A stretch of DNA of 51,242 bases from Methanocella sp. PtaU1.Bin125 (lineage in GTDB: Archaea > Halobacteriota > Methanocellia > Methanocellales > Methanocellaceae). The stretch covers positions 1-51,242 of the forward strand of contig MVRA01000076.1 in assembly GCA_002067315.1 (NCBI GenBank), read 5' to 3'. Made by a program: the position numbers and the translations under genes. How positions within the stretch are numbered: position 1 is the stretch's first letter; each line of letters begins with the position of its first letter. The notes beneath the pieces are model-generated. The model was not told the origin of the DNA and did no database searches. It saw nothing but the letters and a program-made list of their open reading frames with translations. Of this stretch, positions 25,268 through 33,082 are shown in pieces.

Positions 25268-25295
25268 ATTTTCCTTTTTTTAACGGGGCTCAAAT

Positions 25296-25595
25296 ATGGA
25301 TAAGAAAGAAATCGTCAGGATGCTCAACGAGGACTTCATCCACGAGATCGAGGCGTCGCTCGTCTACGTGAGGAACTCGTTCATGATGAGGGACTGCGAC
25401 CCGAGCCGGCTCACGGAGGCCATCGCCGTCGACGAGATGCGGCACATGTGGTGGCTCGCCGACCTGATCACGAAGCGCGGCGGGGAGCCGGACATGAGCC
25501 ATCCGCCGCTGGAGTTCGGCGTGCTCCGGCACATCATCGACGAGGAAAAGCGCCACCGGAAGGAGTTCAAGGAACGCCTCGCGAAATACCGGTAG
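25296..25595 (+). CDS. Short ferritin-like protein
   Basis: The 99-residue helical protein has carboxylate/His positions of the ferritin-like diiron fold: E17/E19 in HEIEAS, E47-x2-H50 in DEMRHMWW and E83/E84-x-H87 near the C-terminus. It is shorter than a four-helix ferritin (about 145-170 residues) and would need to dimerise to form a complete bundle, as encapsulated ferritins do. It is 28 bp after the PIG-L gene and probably cotranscribed. No encapsulin is in the window. Confidence 0.72.
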   Translation: MDKKEIVRMLNEDFIHEIEASLVYVRNSFMMRDCDPSRLTEAIAVDEMRHMWWLADLITKRGGEPDMSHPPLEFGVLRHIIDEEKRHRKEFKERLAKYR

Positions 25596-25672
25596 AATGA
25601 TCCACAGCATTGCGGCAATACGTCAAGTATTTCGTGTGTAGTCACCTCTATCGTTGTTAAAAAGAGGGACTA

Positions 25673-26248
25673 ATGGCCGTAAAAACGTTATTTTTCGATC
25701 AGGGAGCTACGTTCAGCAAAGACAGGCTGTACCGGTACCGCCTCTGGCGGCGGTGGGAAAGCGCGTCCTGCCGGAAGGTCGCGTTCATCATGCTCAACCC
25801 CTCCACCGCGGACGCCGAAACGTTCGACCCCACCGTGCGCCGGTGCTTCGGGTACGCCCGGGACTGGGGCTTCGGCAGCATGGAAGTGGTGAACCTGTTC
25901 GCGCTGCGGTCGACGTACCCGGAGCAGCTGAAGAAGGCCCGCGACCCGGTCGGCCCGGAAAACGACGATGCCATCCTCCAGGCAGTCCTGGAGTCGGACC
26001 TGGCCGTGGCGGCGTGGGGCGTTCATGGCAGGCTCTACGGGCGCGACCTCGCCGTGCAAAGGCTCGTCGCGGGCATCAGGGATTTGCATTGCATCGGGAC
26101 GACGAAGGCGGGAGCGCCACTGCACCCGCTGCACCAGCCGAAGAAGCTTTGCCCGGTGCTTTACCGTTGCGCCGGGCCCGATCCGGATATAATGCGCCCC
26201 GGCAATGGCACGGGCTGGCACGTTCGCACGGGCATACGAGTCCGATAA
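25673..26248 (+). CDS. DUF1643-domain protein
   Basis: The 191-residue protein shows the DUF1643 hallmarks: YRYRLWRRW, VAFIMLNPSTADAETFDPTVRRC, FGSMEVVNLFALRST and AAWGVHG. The family is widespread in prokaryotes, often mobile, and of unknown biochemical function. The C-terminal HCIGTTKAGAPLHPLHQPKK is also typical. The gene ends 58 bp before the tRNA-Arg gene, a position common for horizontally moving genes. Confidence 0.87.
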   Translation: MAVKTLFFDQGATFSKDRLYRYRLWRRWESASCRKVAFIMLNPSTADAETFDPTVRRCFGYARDWGFGSMEVVNLFALRSTYPEQLKKARDPVGPENDDAILQAVLESDLAVAAWGVHGRLYGRDLAVQRLVAGIRDLHCIGTTKAGAPLHPLHQPKKLCPVLYRCAGPDPDIMRPGNGTGWHVRTGIRVR

Positions 26249-26306
26249 GTTTATCTGATGGAAAGTATACTATGTCCACGCGTCGCATGACGCGGCATTG
26301 AGATTT

Positions 26307-26378
26307 GCCCCGATAGGGTAGTGGATATCCTTGGAGCCTGCGGAGCTCTAGACCTGGGTTCGAGTCCCAGTCGGGGCG
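26307..26378 (+). tRNA. tRNA-Arg (anticodon GCG)
   Basis: A 72-nt cloverleaf is intact. The acceptor stem GCCCCGA pairs with TCGGGGC and the discriminator is G. The anticodon stem is GGAGC/GCTCT with loop CTGCGGA, giving anticodon GCG for CGC/CGU codons. The T arm is CTGGG-TTCGAGT-CCCAG. The variable loop is 4 nt. CCA is not encoded. A T-rich run at about 26384-26389 follows and can terminate transcription. Confidence 0.95.
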
Positions 26379-26952
26379 CTCCATTTTTCTTGTCGTTGTA
26401 GGGCCGGCGGCTCCGGCCGCGTAGCAGCCTGCATGCATGTCGTCTATCGCCTCGATAGCGCCCTTTTCATCAATAACCAGGTCGTGCCTGCCCCCGTTTG
26501 GAAGACCTGCCGCCCGCGCTTACGCCATCATTTCCGGAGTTGCAGGCAGTTGTATATTAACTCCATATATATGCCATTTATTACCTGAATTGCATGACAC
26601 GTTATTTTTTTAAACTTTAAAGGAATCTGGAGCACTATAAAGCTATAAACTAAAAACAGGCTTACGATAAAGCTTCAAACGCCATCGTCCTGCAAGTATT
26701 ATTTTATACTCATCCGGCCTTCATAGCTTTGTAGCGCAGAGGGTTGACAGTCACTACATACCCCCCCAACCGCATCTTAGATGCACCCCCGGCTGGCAAT
26801 CCTCTGATGCAATCTTACGATCATAAAAACGGGCGGCGTTTGCGCTGTCATAAAACGGTTTACAGACTGGCGCCTTCGGACCGCCAGTACGAAGGTTAAG
26901 GTAGATGGGAACCGCGCACCGGGCCTTTCCCCGGCCCGGGCGCGGATGGATT
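26379..26952. other. Long intergenic region after the tRNA gene
   Basis: 574 bases without a recognised gene. The first part ends the tRNA transcript in T-rich sequence. The middle (26540-26720) is AT-rich. A GC hairpin, CCGGGCCTTTCCCCGGCCCGG at about 26917-26937, lies just past the stop of the leftward DUF2225 gene and probably ends its transcript. I found no partial copy of the tRNA 3' end that would mark an integration site. Confidence 0.45.
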
Positions 26953-27597
26953 TTAAAAGACGTCTTTCGGCTCCTTCATCTGGCGCTCGGCGTACTCCCG
27001 GATCTGGCTTTCGCCGCCGAACGCGTTCAGCATCTCTCCTGCCCGGCCGTACCATTCCTTCGCCCGGCCGGAGTCCCCGAGGCGCCGGTAGATGTCGCCG
27101 ATGATGTAGGCGTACATGGCGCGCGTGTCCGGCGACGGCTGGCCGGCGGCCAGCGCCTTCTCGAAGTCCTCCACGGCCCTTGCCAGGTAGAACTTCTCCT
27201 TCTCCTTGTCGCCGCGCATCCGGCAGCACCAGGCGCCCATATGATAGATACGCCCGAGCTGCTGCGCCGAGGCCCCGCGCCACTGGGCGCACAGCGCGGC
27301 CAGGTAGTAGTTGCCGTTGACCTCGATCTTCCGCTTTTTCACCTCCGGCGTGATAGTCTCCGTTACCAGCCGGGTAAAGTCAGGCGAAAAGGTCTGAGGT
27401 TCGAAGTCGCCCTCGAAGCCGGTGTAGCCGCAGTTCGTACAGGTGTGCACGAACAGGCAGATCGGCTGGGCGCCCGCCGCCTCCCGGTAGAAGTCGGAGT
27501 GCAGCGGGCCGAACGAGTTGGTGGACGTGATGAGCTGCGAGTCGAACATGTTGCCGCACAGCGGGCAAGTGAAGCGGTGCGTCTCTGTGGTAGTCAT
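26953..27597 (-). CDS. DUF2225-family zinc-ribbon/TPR-like protein
   Basis: 214 residues from ATG 27597 (MTTTETHRFTCPLCGNMFDS). Upstream in-frame codons are the antisense of the next gene and are not coding. The N-terminal ribbon pairs C11-x2-C14 with C53-x2-C56 (CTNCGYTGF). The C-terminal half is helical with TPR-like repeats (LARAVEDFEKALAAG, MYAYIIGDIYRRLGDSGRAK). DUF2225 proteins have no known biochemical activity. Divergent from the flavoprotein gene at 27721. Confidence 0.85.
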   Translation of the reverse strand: MTTTETHRFTCPLCGNMFDSQLITSTNSFGPLHSDFYREAAGAQPICLFVHTCTNCGYTGFEGDFEPQTFSPDFTRLVTETITPEVKKRKIEVNGNYYLAALCAQWRGASAQQLGRIYHMGAWCCRMRGDKEKEKFYLARAVEDFEKALAAGQPSPDTRAMYAYIIGDIYRRLGDSGRAKEWYGRAGEMLNAFGGESQIREYAERQMKEPKDVF

Positions 27598-27720
27598 ACA
27601 TGGATGGGTTGCGCGCGGGAGCATAAAAAAGTGTTGGAGCCCGGCGCCGGCCAACAACCCCAAATACATCCTCGTGACATATCTACGTGATAGCTGTTGC
27701 ATGTCGTGCAATGGCATCAG

Positions 27721-28140
27721 GTGATCATTACGGTAAAAGAGCTCCCTAAGAAGGTGCAGGACCTGTTCAACGACGACCAGGCGGTCAAGGTCCTCGCCAC
27801 GCAGGCGAAAAACGGGATGCTTCACGCGGTGCCGCTGGGCTCGTTGAGGGCCCTGGCGCCGAACACGCTGATCTTCGCCAACATCCTGGCGAAAGAGACG
27901 CACGCCAACATGGAAGAGACGCTGAAGCGGGGCGGCTGGGTGAGCGCCCTCGCCATCAAGGGCGGCGAGGCCTACCAGGTTCGGTGCAAGGCGAAGACGT
28001 ACATGACCTCGGGCCCGGCCTACGACCGCATGAGCGAGGTGCTCAAGGCGCGGGGCATGACCGCGGCCGGCGTCTGGCTGCTGGAGCCGATCGAAGTGAT
28101 CAACCAGAGCCCCGGCCCGAACGCGGGCAAGCCGATGTAA
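27721..28140 (+). CDS. Pyridoxamine 5'-phosphate oxidase-like FMN-binding protein
   Basis: 139 residues from GTG 27721 (TTG 27697 and GTG 27706 are alternatives). The split-barrel flavin-binding fold is suggested by DQAVKVLATQAKNGMLHAVP, LIFANILAKETHANMEETLK and GGEAYQVRCKAKTY. Members bind FMN or F420 and act as small oxidoreductases or flavin carriers; true PNPOx activity is unlikely at this length. An AGGTGATC overlaps the GTG itself, so the exact start is not settled. Confidence 0.78.
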   Translation: MIITVKELPKKVQDLFNDDQAVKVLATQAKNGMLHAVPLGSLRALAPNTLIFANILAKETHANMEETLKRGGWVSALAIKGGEAYQVRCKAKTYMTSGPAYDRMSEVLKARGMTAAGVWLLEPIEVINQSPGPNAGKPM

Positions 28141-28223
28141 GCCCCGGCCCCTCAATTTATTAACGATTATTCATTACCTTTTTATACCTTGAGGCGCTAC
28201 CTGAAACAATACGGTGCATCGCA

Positions 28224-29132
28224 GTGGACAGCCTCGACTTCCGTATCCTGGGCATGCTGATCCGGGACTCCCGGGTCTCTTACGAGACGATAGCCGCCGC
28301 GCTGGACGTGCCCGCGGAGACGGCGATCAACCGCATCTTCCGCATGTGGGACGTGGGCGTGATCAGCGAGTACCGGATCAAGGTGAACCCGTCGCTGTTC
28401 GGGTATAAGACCGCGATCGTGCTGGCGGAGGCGTACCGGAACTACTGCAAGCAGAAGGACATCCGCGCGATCCGGACCATGGACCGGGTCACCGCCGTCG
28501 TCGAGACCACGAGTAAGATCTACTCGGCCTACGTGCTTCACACCGGCGAGCAGGAGCTGAAGGGCCTGGTGGACCAGATCAAGGCGAAGATCACCCCGTC
28601 CCGGGTGACGAACGTGGTGTTCCCCCGCGAGGCGCCGCCGTCGGTGAAGCTGTCTGGCCAGGACTGGCGCATTATCGAGCACCTGATGGACGACCCGCGC
28701 GCGAGTGTCGACAACATGGCCTGCGACCTGCAGATCGCCCCCAAAACGCTGGAGCGGCGCATGGAAAAGCTCATCTCCGGCGGCGTGATGGCCCCGACGG
28801 TGGTGATCCAGCCGGGCATGTTCGAGGGCATGTTCTCCAATCGTTTGTACATCATTTTCAACGACGGCAGCGAGAGGGCCCGCACCGGCATCGTCGACGG
28901 CATCAAGAACAAGTGGAACGTGATCGGCCTCGAGCACCCGCAGGGCGCGATCATCGACGTCTACGGCAAGACGCGGAGGGACATCGAGGACGACCTGCGC
29001 TCGCTCAAGAGCATGCCGGAAGTGCGGGAGACGTTCTACACGCTGCCCTCGCGCATCGTGTCCAGCGATCTGCTGATACGGAAGAAGGTCATCGAGGCGG
29101 TCTACCGCAGCGACTCGACCGCCGGGCTATAA
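28224..29132 (+). CDS. Lrp/AsnC-like regulator with two winged-helix domains
   Basis: The 302-residue protein starts at GTG 28224 directly with an AsnC-type HTH (LDFRILGMLIRDSRVSYETI), followed by a first effector-like region. A second HTH begins at about residue 145 (DWRIIEHLMDDPRASVDNMA), and a second alpha/beta domain follows. This duplicated architecture is common in methanogen transcription factors. A TATA-like TTTTTATACC at about 28178 precedes it. Its target is not evident; neighbouring genes are unrelated. Confidence 0.83.
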   Translation: MDSLDFRILGMLIRDSRVSYETIAAALDVPAETAINRIFRMWDVGVISEYRIKVNPSLFGYKTAIVLAEAYRNYCKQKDIRAIRTMDRVTAVVETTSKIYSAYVLHTGEQELKGLVDQIKAKITPSRVTNVVFPREAPPSVKLSGQDWRIIEHLMDDPRASVDNMACDLQIAPKTLERRMEKLISGGVMAPTVVIQPGMFEGMFSNRLYIIFNDGSERARTGIVDGIKNKWNVIGLEHPQGAIIDVYGKTRRDIEDDLRSLKSMPEVRETFYTLPSRIVSSDLLIRKKVIEAVYRSDSTAGL

Positions 29133-29319
29133 ACCGTGCTGCGCTACCGTCATCGTCCTGCTACCGATTCCTTCGCAGTGATCAATTATCGTAGCTCTTG
29201 AAAGGTTTTAGAATATTTTCCCGGGAGGCTCGGGCGTACTTGCGCGCGCACGCACGATGGGGCCGGCTGTCACACCTGTCATCTCCATTACCCGAGGGAA
29301 ATACCGTTTCGAACTTACA

Positions 29320-29421
29320 GGATCGGTAATAATCAATAGTCCTCCTTACCGCCGGATCGGTAATAATCAATAGTCCTCCTTACCGCCGGATCGGTAATAA
29401 TCAATAGTCCTCCTTACCGCC
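29320..29421. repeat. Three perfect 34-bp tandem repeats across a stop codon
   Basis: Units at 29320-29353, 29354-29387 and 29388-29421 are identical (GGATCGGTAATAATCAATAG plus 14 more bases). On the minus strand each unit encodes the last codons of the deoxyribosyltransferase gene (GGKEDY) and its TGA, so two non-functional copies of the gene's end lie after the real stop. No spacers are present, so it is not a CRISPR array. Confidence 0.93.
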
Positions 29422-29841
29422 GGGGCTGATCCCTGTCGGACGATTGACCATACCGCCGGCGAGGCAGTCCCCGATATGCCTGCCGATGCTGTCGAAGCCG
29501 ATCAGGCAGGCTGCCGAGCCGTCGATCATCAGCGAGAAGTACGGGTCTTTCTCCCAGAACGCGACCACCTGCTTACCGGCGGCGAACGCGTAGCCTATCT
29601 CCCATATCGTCCCGGGATCCCTGCCGTCGAGCACAGCGAACAGGCCGTCGCTTTCCTCTATCTCCTTGCACAGCATGGTGAAGCGCTGCTTCTTTGCCCG
29701 GGCGCTGCCCAGGTCGATGCGGGAGTTCCGGTGATATGTGCTGTAGACCTCGAACCCCGCCTTTTCCAGGGCACTCTTGACCCTGTCCAGCCTCGCGACC
29801 TCCTCCGCCGTGAAAAACGGCCCCGAAAGGAACAATTTCAT
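29401..29841 (-). CDS. Nucleoside 2-deoxyribosyltransferase-family protein
   Basis: The 146-residue protein opens MKLFLSGPFFTAEEVARLDRV and has DGRDPGTIWEIGYAFAAGKQ, where the Glu of WEIG is the family's catalytic nucleophile. Family reactions are base exchange or hydrolysis of deoxynucleosides or nucleotides. The length matches short members such as DNPH1-like hydrolases. The last codons are contained in a 34-bp unit that is tandemly triplicated. It is divergent from the FmdE-like gene. Confidence 0.87.
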   Translation of the reverse strand: MKLFLSGPFFTAEEVARLDRVKSALEKAGFEVYSTYHRNSRIDLGSARAKKQRFTMLCKEIEESDGLFAVLDGRDPGTIWEIGYAFAAGKQVVAFWEKDPYFSLMIDGSAACLIGFDSIGRHIGDCLAGGMVNRPTGISPGGKEDY

Positions 29842-29870
29842 GTAACCATATCCTGGTTTGTCTGATCTGT

Positions 29871-29895
29871 TAACACTTTTCTTATTTTTGTGTTA
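29871..29895. promoter_or_regulatory. 25-bp palindromic operator candidate TAACAC-N13-GTGTTA
   Basis: Perfect 6-bp arms at 29871-29876 and 29890-29895 with a 13-nt AT-rich spacer, between the deoxyribosyltransferase and FmdE/ABC genes. A palindrome with the same arm length, spacer length and outline (TCACAC-N13-GTGTGA) lies upstream of the second transporter at 41389-41413. Confidence 0.5.
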
Positions 29896-29946
29896 TTTGA
29901 TATGAAAATGGTAACATTTAATACTTTTGAGATACAAGTGCCAGTC

Positions 29947-30384
29947 ATGCATGATATGCCTGGCTGTAAATACTCGCATCTGGACCGGAAATACTCGTTT
30001 GAAGACCTCGCCGCATTCCACGGGCACCTCGGCCCGTACATCGTGCTGGGCTACCGGATCGGGCGCTACGCCAGGGAATATTTCTGCAGCGACGCCTTCG
30101 AAATGTCCGCCGTCGTCCAGTGCTCCGGCACCCCGCCCCAGTCCTGTATCCTGGACGGCGTGCAGATCGGCAGCGGGTGCACCCTGGGCAAGCGGAACAT
30201 CGACCTGAAGGTCGGCGATTCCATATTATGCGAATTCACCTCTGGCGGGAAGAAGATGGTGATCCGGCCGAAGCCCATCCCGTTCCCGCCCCGGAGTGAG
30301 GACTACTTCCACCAGATCGAGCAGCTGGCTATCGACATGTACCGCGCGGACGAGTCGGAGCTCTTCGAGGTCAGCTCGAAATAG
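29947..30384 (+). CDS. FmdE-family protein, short form
   Basis: 145 residues from ATG 29947; the frame is open to GTG 29890, but that part overlaps promoter-like sequence. The family motif FHGHLGPYIVLGYRIG (H25, H27) and the Cys-bearing SCILDGVQIGSGCTLGKRNI are present. The C-terminal zinc ribbon of longer FmdE proteins is absent, and the usual FHGHxC Cys is replaced by Gly. FmdE proteins are linked with formylmethanofuran dehydrogenase and metal handling without a fixed biochemical role. It is upstream of a ZnuABC-like set and probably part of the operon. Confidence 0.83.
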   Translation: MHDMPGCKYSHLDRKYSFEDLAAFHGHLGPYIVLGYRIGRYAREYFCSDAFEMSAVVQCSGTPPQSCILDGVQIGSGCTLGKRNIDLKVGDSILCEFTSGGKKMVIRPKPIPFPPRSEDYFHQIEQLAIDMYRADESELFEVSSK

Positions 30385-30398
30385 GTCAGCTCGAAATA
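30369..30398. repeat. 15-bp tandem duplication spanning the FmdE stop codon
   Basis: GGTCAGCTCGAAATA occurs twice in tandem (30369-30383 and 30384-30398), duplicating the codons VSSK and the TAG. The second copy is untranslated and lies just before the GTG of the ABC ATPase gene, lengthening the intergenic spacer. Confidence 0.85.
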
Positions 30399-30409
30399 GG
30401 GGAATACCG

Positions 30410-31138
30410 GTGAACAAGGTCGAGCTCGAGGGCATCTACACGGCGTACGAGGGCGGGGCGCGGCCGGTCATCAGGGGCCTGTCGCTGACCGTCAGGGCGG
30501 GCGAGTACGTCATCGTCGGCGGGCCTAACGGCGCCGGGAAGACCACGCTGCTCGAGTCGATCAACGGGCTGGCGAAGGTCACGCACGGCAGCGTCCGGGT
30601 GTGCGGCATCGACGCGAGGAAGGCCGGGCACGAGGTCCGGAAGCGGGTGGGCTACGTCCTCCAGAGCTTTTATTTCGACCCTTTCACCCCCTTTACCGTG
30701 GAACAGGTCGTCATGATGGGACGGTACGGCCGGATGGGCTTTTTCCGGAGGCCGCAGAAGCCCGACCACGAGGTCGTCGACCGGGCGATCGGGCTCCTCG
30801 GCCTGGAGGACCTTCGAAAACGGCCGATCGGCACGCTGAGTGGCGGCCAGCAGCAGAAGGCGATGATTGCGCAGAACATCGCAAAAGAGCCGGATATCAT
30901 GCTGCTCGACGAGCCGTTCAGCAACCTGGACTTCAGCACCCGGGAGTTCGTCACCCGCGTGCTCGAAGGTCTCGCGGCGAAGGGCATGCCCATACTGATG
31001 GTCTCCCACGCCTTCGACGACCTGCCGGACCGCAAGATCCGGATCGCCATCATGAACGACGGGAAGATCACCTACGACGATACCTGTGACTCCTGCGAGG
31101 TCGAGGCCATCGTCCGGAAAACGTCGAGGATGAACTGA
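30410..31138 (+). CDS. Metal-type ABC transporter ATP-binding protein (ZnuC-like)
   Basis: 242 residues from GTG 30410. Walker A is GGPNGAGKTT (37-46), the Q-loop is at YVLQSF, the signature is LSGGQQQK, Walker B is IMLLDEP, and the switch His is in MVSHAFDD. Placement directly before an ABC-3 type permease and a ZnuA-like binding protein assigns it to the zinc/manganese-type importer family. The cytoplasmic ATPase drives import; the metal is not known. Its stop is immediately followed by the permease ATG. Confidence 0.9.
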   Translation: MNKVELEGIYTAYEGGARPVIRGLSLTVRAGEYVIVGGPNGAGKTTLLESINGLAKVTHGSVRVCGIDARKAGHEVRKRVGYVLQSFYFDPFTPFTVEQVVMMGRYGRMGFFRRPQKPDHEVVDRAIGLLGLEDLRKRPIGTLSGGQQQKAMIAQNIAKEPDIMLLDEPFSNLDFSTREFVTRVLEGLAAKGMPILMVSHAFDDLPDRKIRIAIMNDGKITYDDTCDSCEVEAIVRKTSRMN

Positions 31139-31969
31139 ATGCTCGAGTTTTTAATCCCGAACAACATCGTCTGTCACGCCGTCGAGGCGATGCTGTTCGC
31201 GTCCATCTCGTGCGGGATACTGGGCGTCGTCATCGCCCGGATGAACATCTCGTCGATCGGCTTCACGATGTCCCACTCGGCGTTCGCCGGGGCGGCCGCC
31301 GGCATATTCCTCGGGCTGAACCCGCTGCTCACCGGCATATTGTTCAGCGTCCTCGTCGCCACCCTGCTGGGGCCGGTCAGCGACCGGACCCGGATGTCGG
31401 TCGACACCACGCTCGGGGTGATGTTCGCCATGTCCATGGCCGTCGCGATCTTCTTCATCTCCTACATGCAGTACCTGGGCCGGGGCTTTTCGGCGAGCGG
31501 ACTGCTGTTCGGCGACGTCATGTCGCTCTACCGGGAGGAGATCTACGCCCTTGCCGTCCTCTCGATCGTTACGGTGGCTTTCATCGCGCTCTTCTACAAG
31601 GAGATCCTGGCCCTGATGTTCAACGTCAAGCTGGCCGAGGCCTCGGGCATCCGGACGAAGGTCGTCTTCTACGGGATCCTGTTCATCATCGCGGTATCGG
31701 TGGCCCTGAACATCGACATCGTGGGCGGGCTCCTGATCTACGTGTGGCTCGTGACCCCGGCGGCGATCGCTTACCAGTTCTGCTACAGCATGAGGAACAT
31801 GTTCATCGTCGCCCCGGCTATTGCGGCGGTGATCAGCGCTTTCGGCGTCTGGGCCGGGTTCGAGTATACCCTGCCGGTCGGCCCTCTGATCGCCGTGCTG
31901 TTTACCGTTGCCTTCGCGCTGGCGGTAATACTGTCTCCAAAGCGCAGGATAACAAGTAATAAATCTTAA
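31139..31969 (+). CDS. Metal ABC transporter permease (ZnuB/ABC-3 family)
   Basis: The 276-residue membrane protein has about eight transmembrane segments. ABC-3 features include SIGFTMSHSAFAGAAAGIFL near the N-terminus, the coupling region ASGIRTKVVFYGILFI, LLIYVWLVTPAAIAYQF, and the C-terminal FGVWAGFEYTLPVGPLIAV. It starts at the base after the ATPase stop, so the two are coupled. It pairs with the binding protein at 31996. Confidence 0.9.
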   Translation: MLEFLIPNNIVCHAVEAMLFASISCGILGVVIARMNISSIGFTMSHSAFAGAAAGIFLGLNPLLTGILFSVLVATLLGPVSDRTRMSVDTTLGVMFAMSMAVAIFFISYMQYLGRGFSASGLLFGDVMSLYREEIYALAVLSIVTVAFIALFYKEILALMFNVKLAEASGIRTKVVFYGILFIIAVSVALNIDIVGGLLIYVWLVTPAAIAYQFCYSMRNMFIVAPAIAAVISAFGVWAGFEYTLPVGPLIAVLFTVAFALAVILSPKRRITSNKS

Positions 31970-31995
31970 ATATTTTGTAGCACAAGTGGTTAACT

Positions 31996-33000
31996 ATGAT
32001 ATTCAAACGATTATTTATTGTCTGCATACTCTCTTTGCTGCTCATGATCGCCCCCGTGTGCGCAGCTTCCGACAAGATCGACGTCGTATCGACCACTAGC
32101 GTGCTATGGGAACCCGTCAGCTACATCGGCGGCGACCGGGTCAACGCCATCTACGTTTCCGACCCCACGATCTGCCCGCACCTGCAGTCCGACATTATTC
32201 CCAATAGCATCCAGCTCAAGAAGGACTTCATCAGCACCGCGGACATGTTCGTCGCCAACAACGGCTCGATCGACGCGACCTACGTCATGCCCTTCGTATC
32301 GGACTTCATGAGGGCGAACGGCTACGGCACGGTACAGTGGTACACCCTCAAGAACCCCTCGATGGTCTGGAACACCCCCGAGTCCGCGAAATTGCTCGCG
32401 GCCGAGGTGAAGGGCTGGCTCGTCCAGAAGGACCCGGCGAACGCGACGTACTACGAGCAGAGGTACAACGAGTATATCCAGCTCATCGAAGCCGCGAACC
32501 CGACCGCACAGGAGAAGGAGCTACTGGGCCAGCAGGACGTCATCGTGATACAGTGGCAGAGGGATGCCGTCGAGAAATGGCTGGGAATGAACGTCGTGAA
32601 CATTTATGCCCCGGAGTTCGCCATGAACGGCACGAAGACCCCGGCGAAGCTGATCGACGACATCAACGCCAATACGAGCAAGTACCAGAACGTGAGCTTT
32701 ATTATCGAGAACATGCAGTCCGGCGAGCTGGCCAAGGGCGTGGAAGAGGCCCTCAAGGACAAGGGCATCAACGTGAAGCGGGTCGTCTTCACCAACTTCC
32801 CGAAGTCCGTACAGGGCGCCGACACCCTGCCCGACGTGCTCAAGTACAACAAGAACCTGATCCTGCAGAACGTGGCGGCCCCCACCGCAGCGCCCACTCA
32901 GGCTGTTACCCCGGCGCCGGCACCGGCAGGCTTCCTCCCGTTAATGGCCGGCCTGCTGATCGGAGCCGCCTTCGTCCTGTACCGGGCGAGAAAAGACTGA
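31996..33000 (+). CDS. ZnuA/TroA-superfamily metal-binding protein with C-terminal anchor
   Basis: The 334-residue protein has an N-terminal signal sequence (about 1-24). The TroA fold is recognisable from WNTPESAKLLAAEVKGWLVQ, DPANATYYEQRYNEY and IIENMQSGELAKGVEEAL. Usual zinc ligands are mostly missing: the DPHxYEP site reads DPTICPHLQS (C60, H62), and the HxAFxYF site reads VIQWQRDAVEKW. A Thr/Ala/Pro linker (292-311) leads to a C-terminal hydrophobic helix with RARKD, starting AGFLPLMAG, similar to archaeal PGF-CTERM surface anchors. It probably binds a metal or chelate other than plain zinc. Confidence 0.85.
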   Translation: MIFKRLFIVCILSLLLMIAPVCAASDKIDVVSTTSVLWEPVSYIGGDRVNAIYVSDPTICPHLQSDIIPNSIQLKKDFISTADMFVANNGSIDATYVMPFVSDFMRANGYGTVQWYTLKNPSMVWNTPESAKLLAAEVKGWLVQKDPANATYYEQRYNEYIQLIEAANPTAQEKELLGQQDVIVIQWQRDAVEKWLGMNVVNIYAPEFAMNGTKTPAKLIDDINANTSKYQNVSFIIENMQSGELAKGVEEALKDKGINVKRVVFTNFPKSVQGADTLPDVLKYNKNLILQNVAAPTAAPTQAVTPAPAPAGFLPLMAGLLIGAAFVLYRARKD

Positions 33001-33082
33001 AGGTGCATCAGGGCATTGTTCGATACCGCAAGGCATATTGCGGCGCAATCCGGGCATTCTCTTCGAGAGCGTGCCCGGCCGC

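Noticed and set aside
26307-26952. tRNA-linked integrated element
   Set aside because: No integrase and no second copy of the tRNA 3' end were found downstream or elsewhere in the window.
27598-28155. N-terminal extension of the DUF2225 frame
   Set aside because: The extension is antisense to the PPOX-like gene at 27721-28140; the ATG at 27597 begins exactly at the zinc-ribbon domain.
29320-29421. Possible CRISPR array
   Set aside because: The 34-bp units are directly adjacent with no spacers and overlap a coding end; no cas genes occur in the window.
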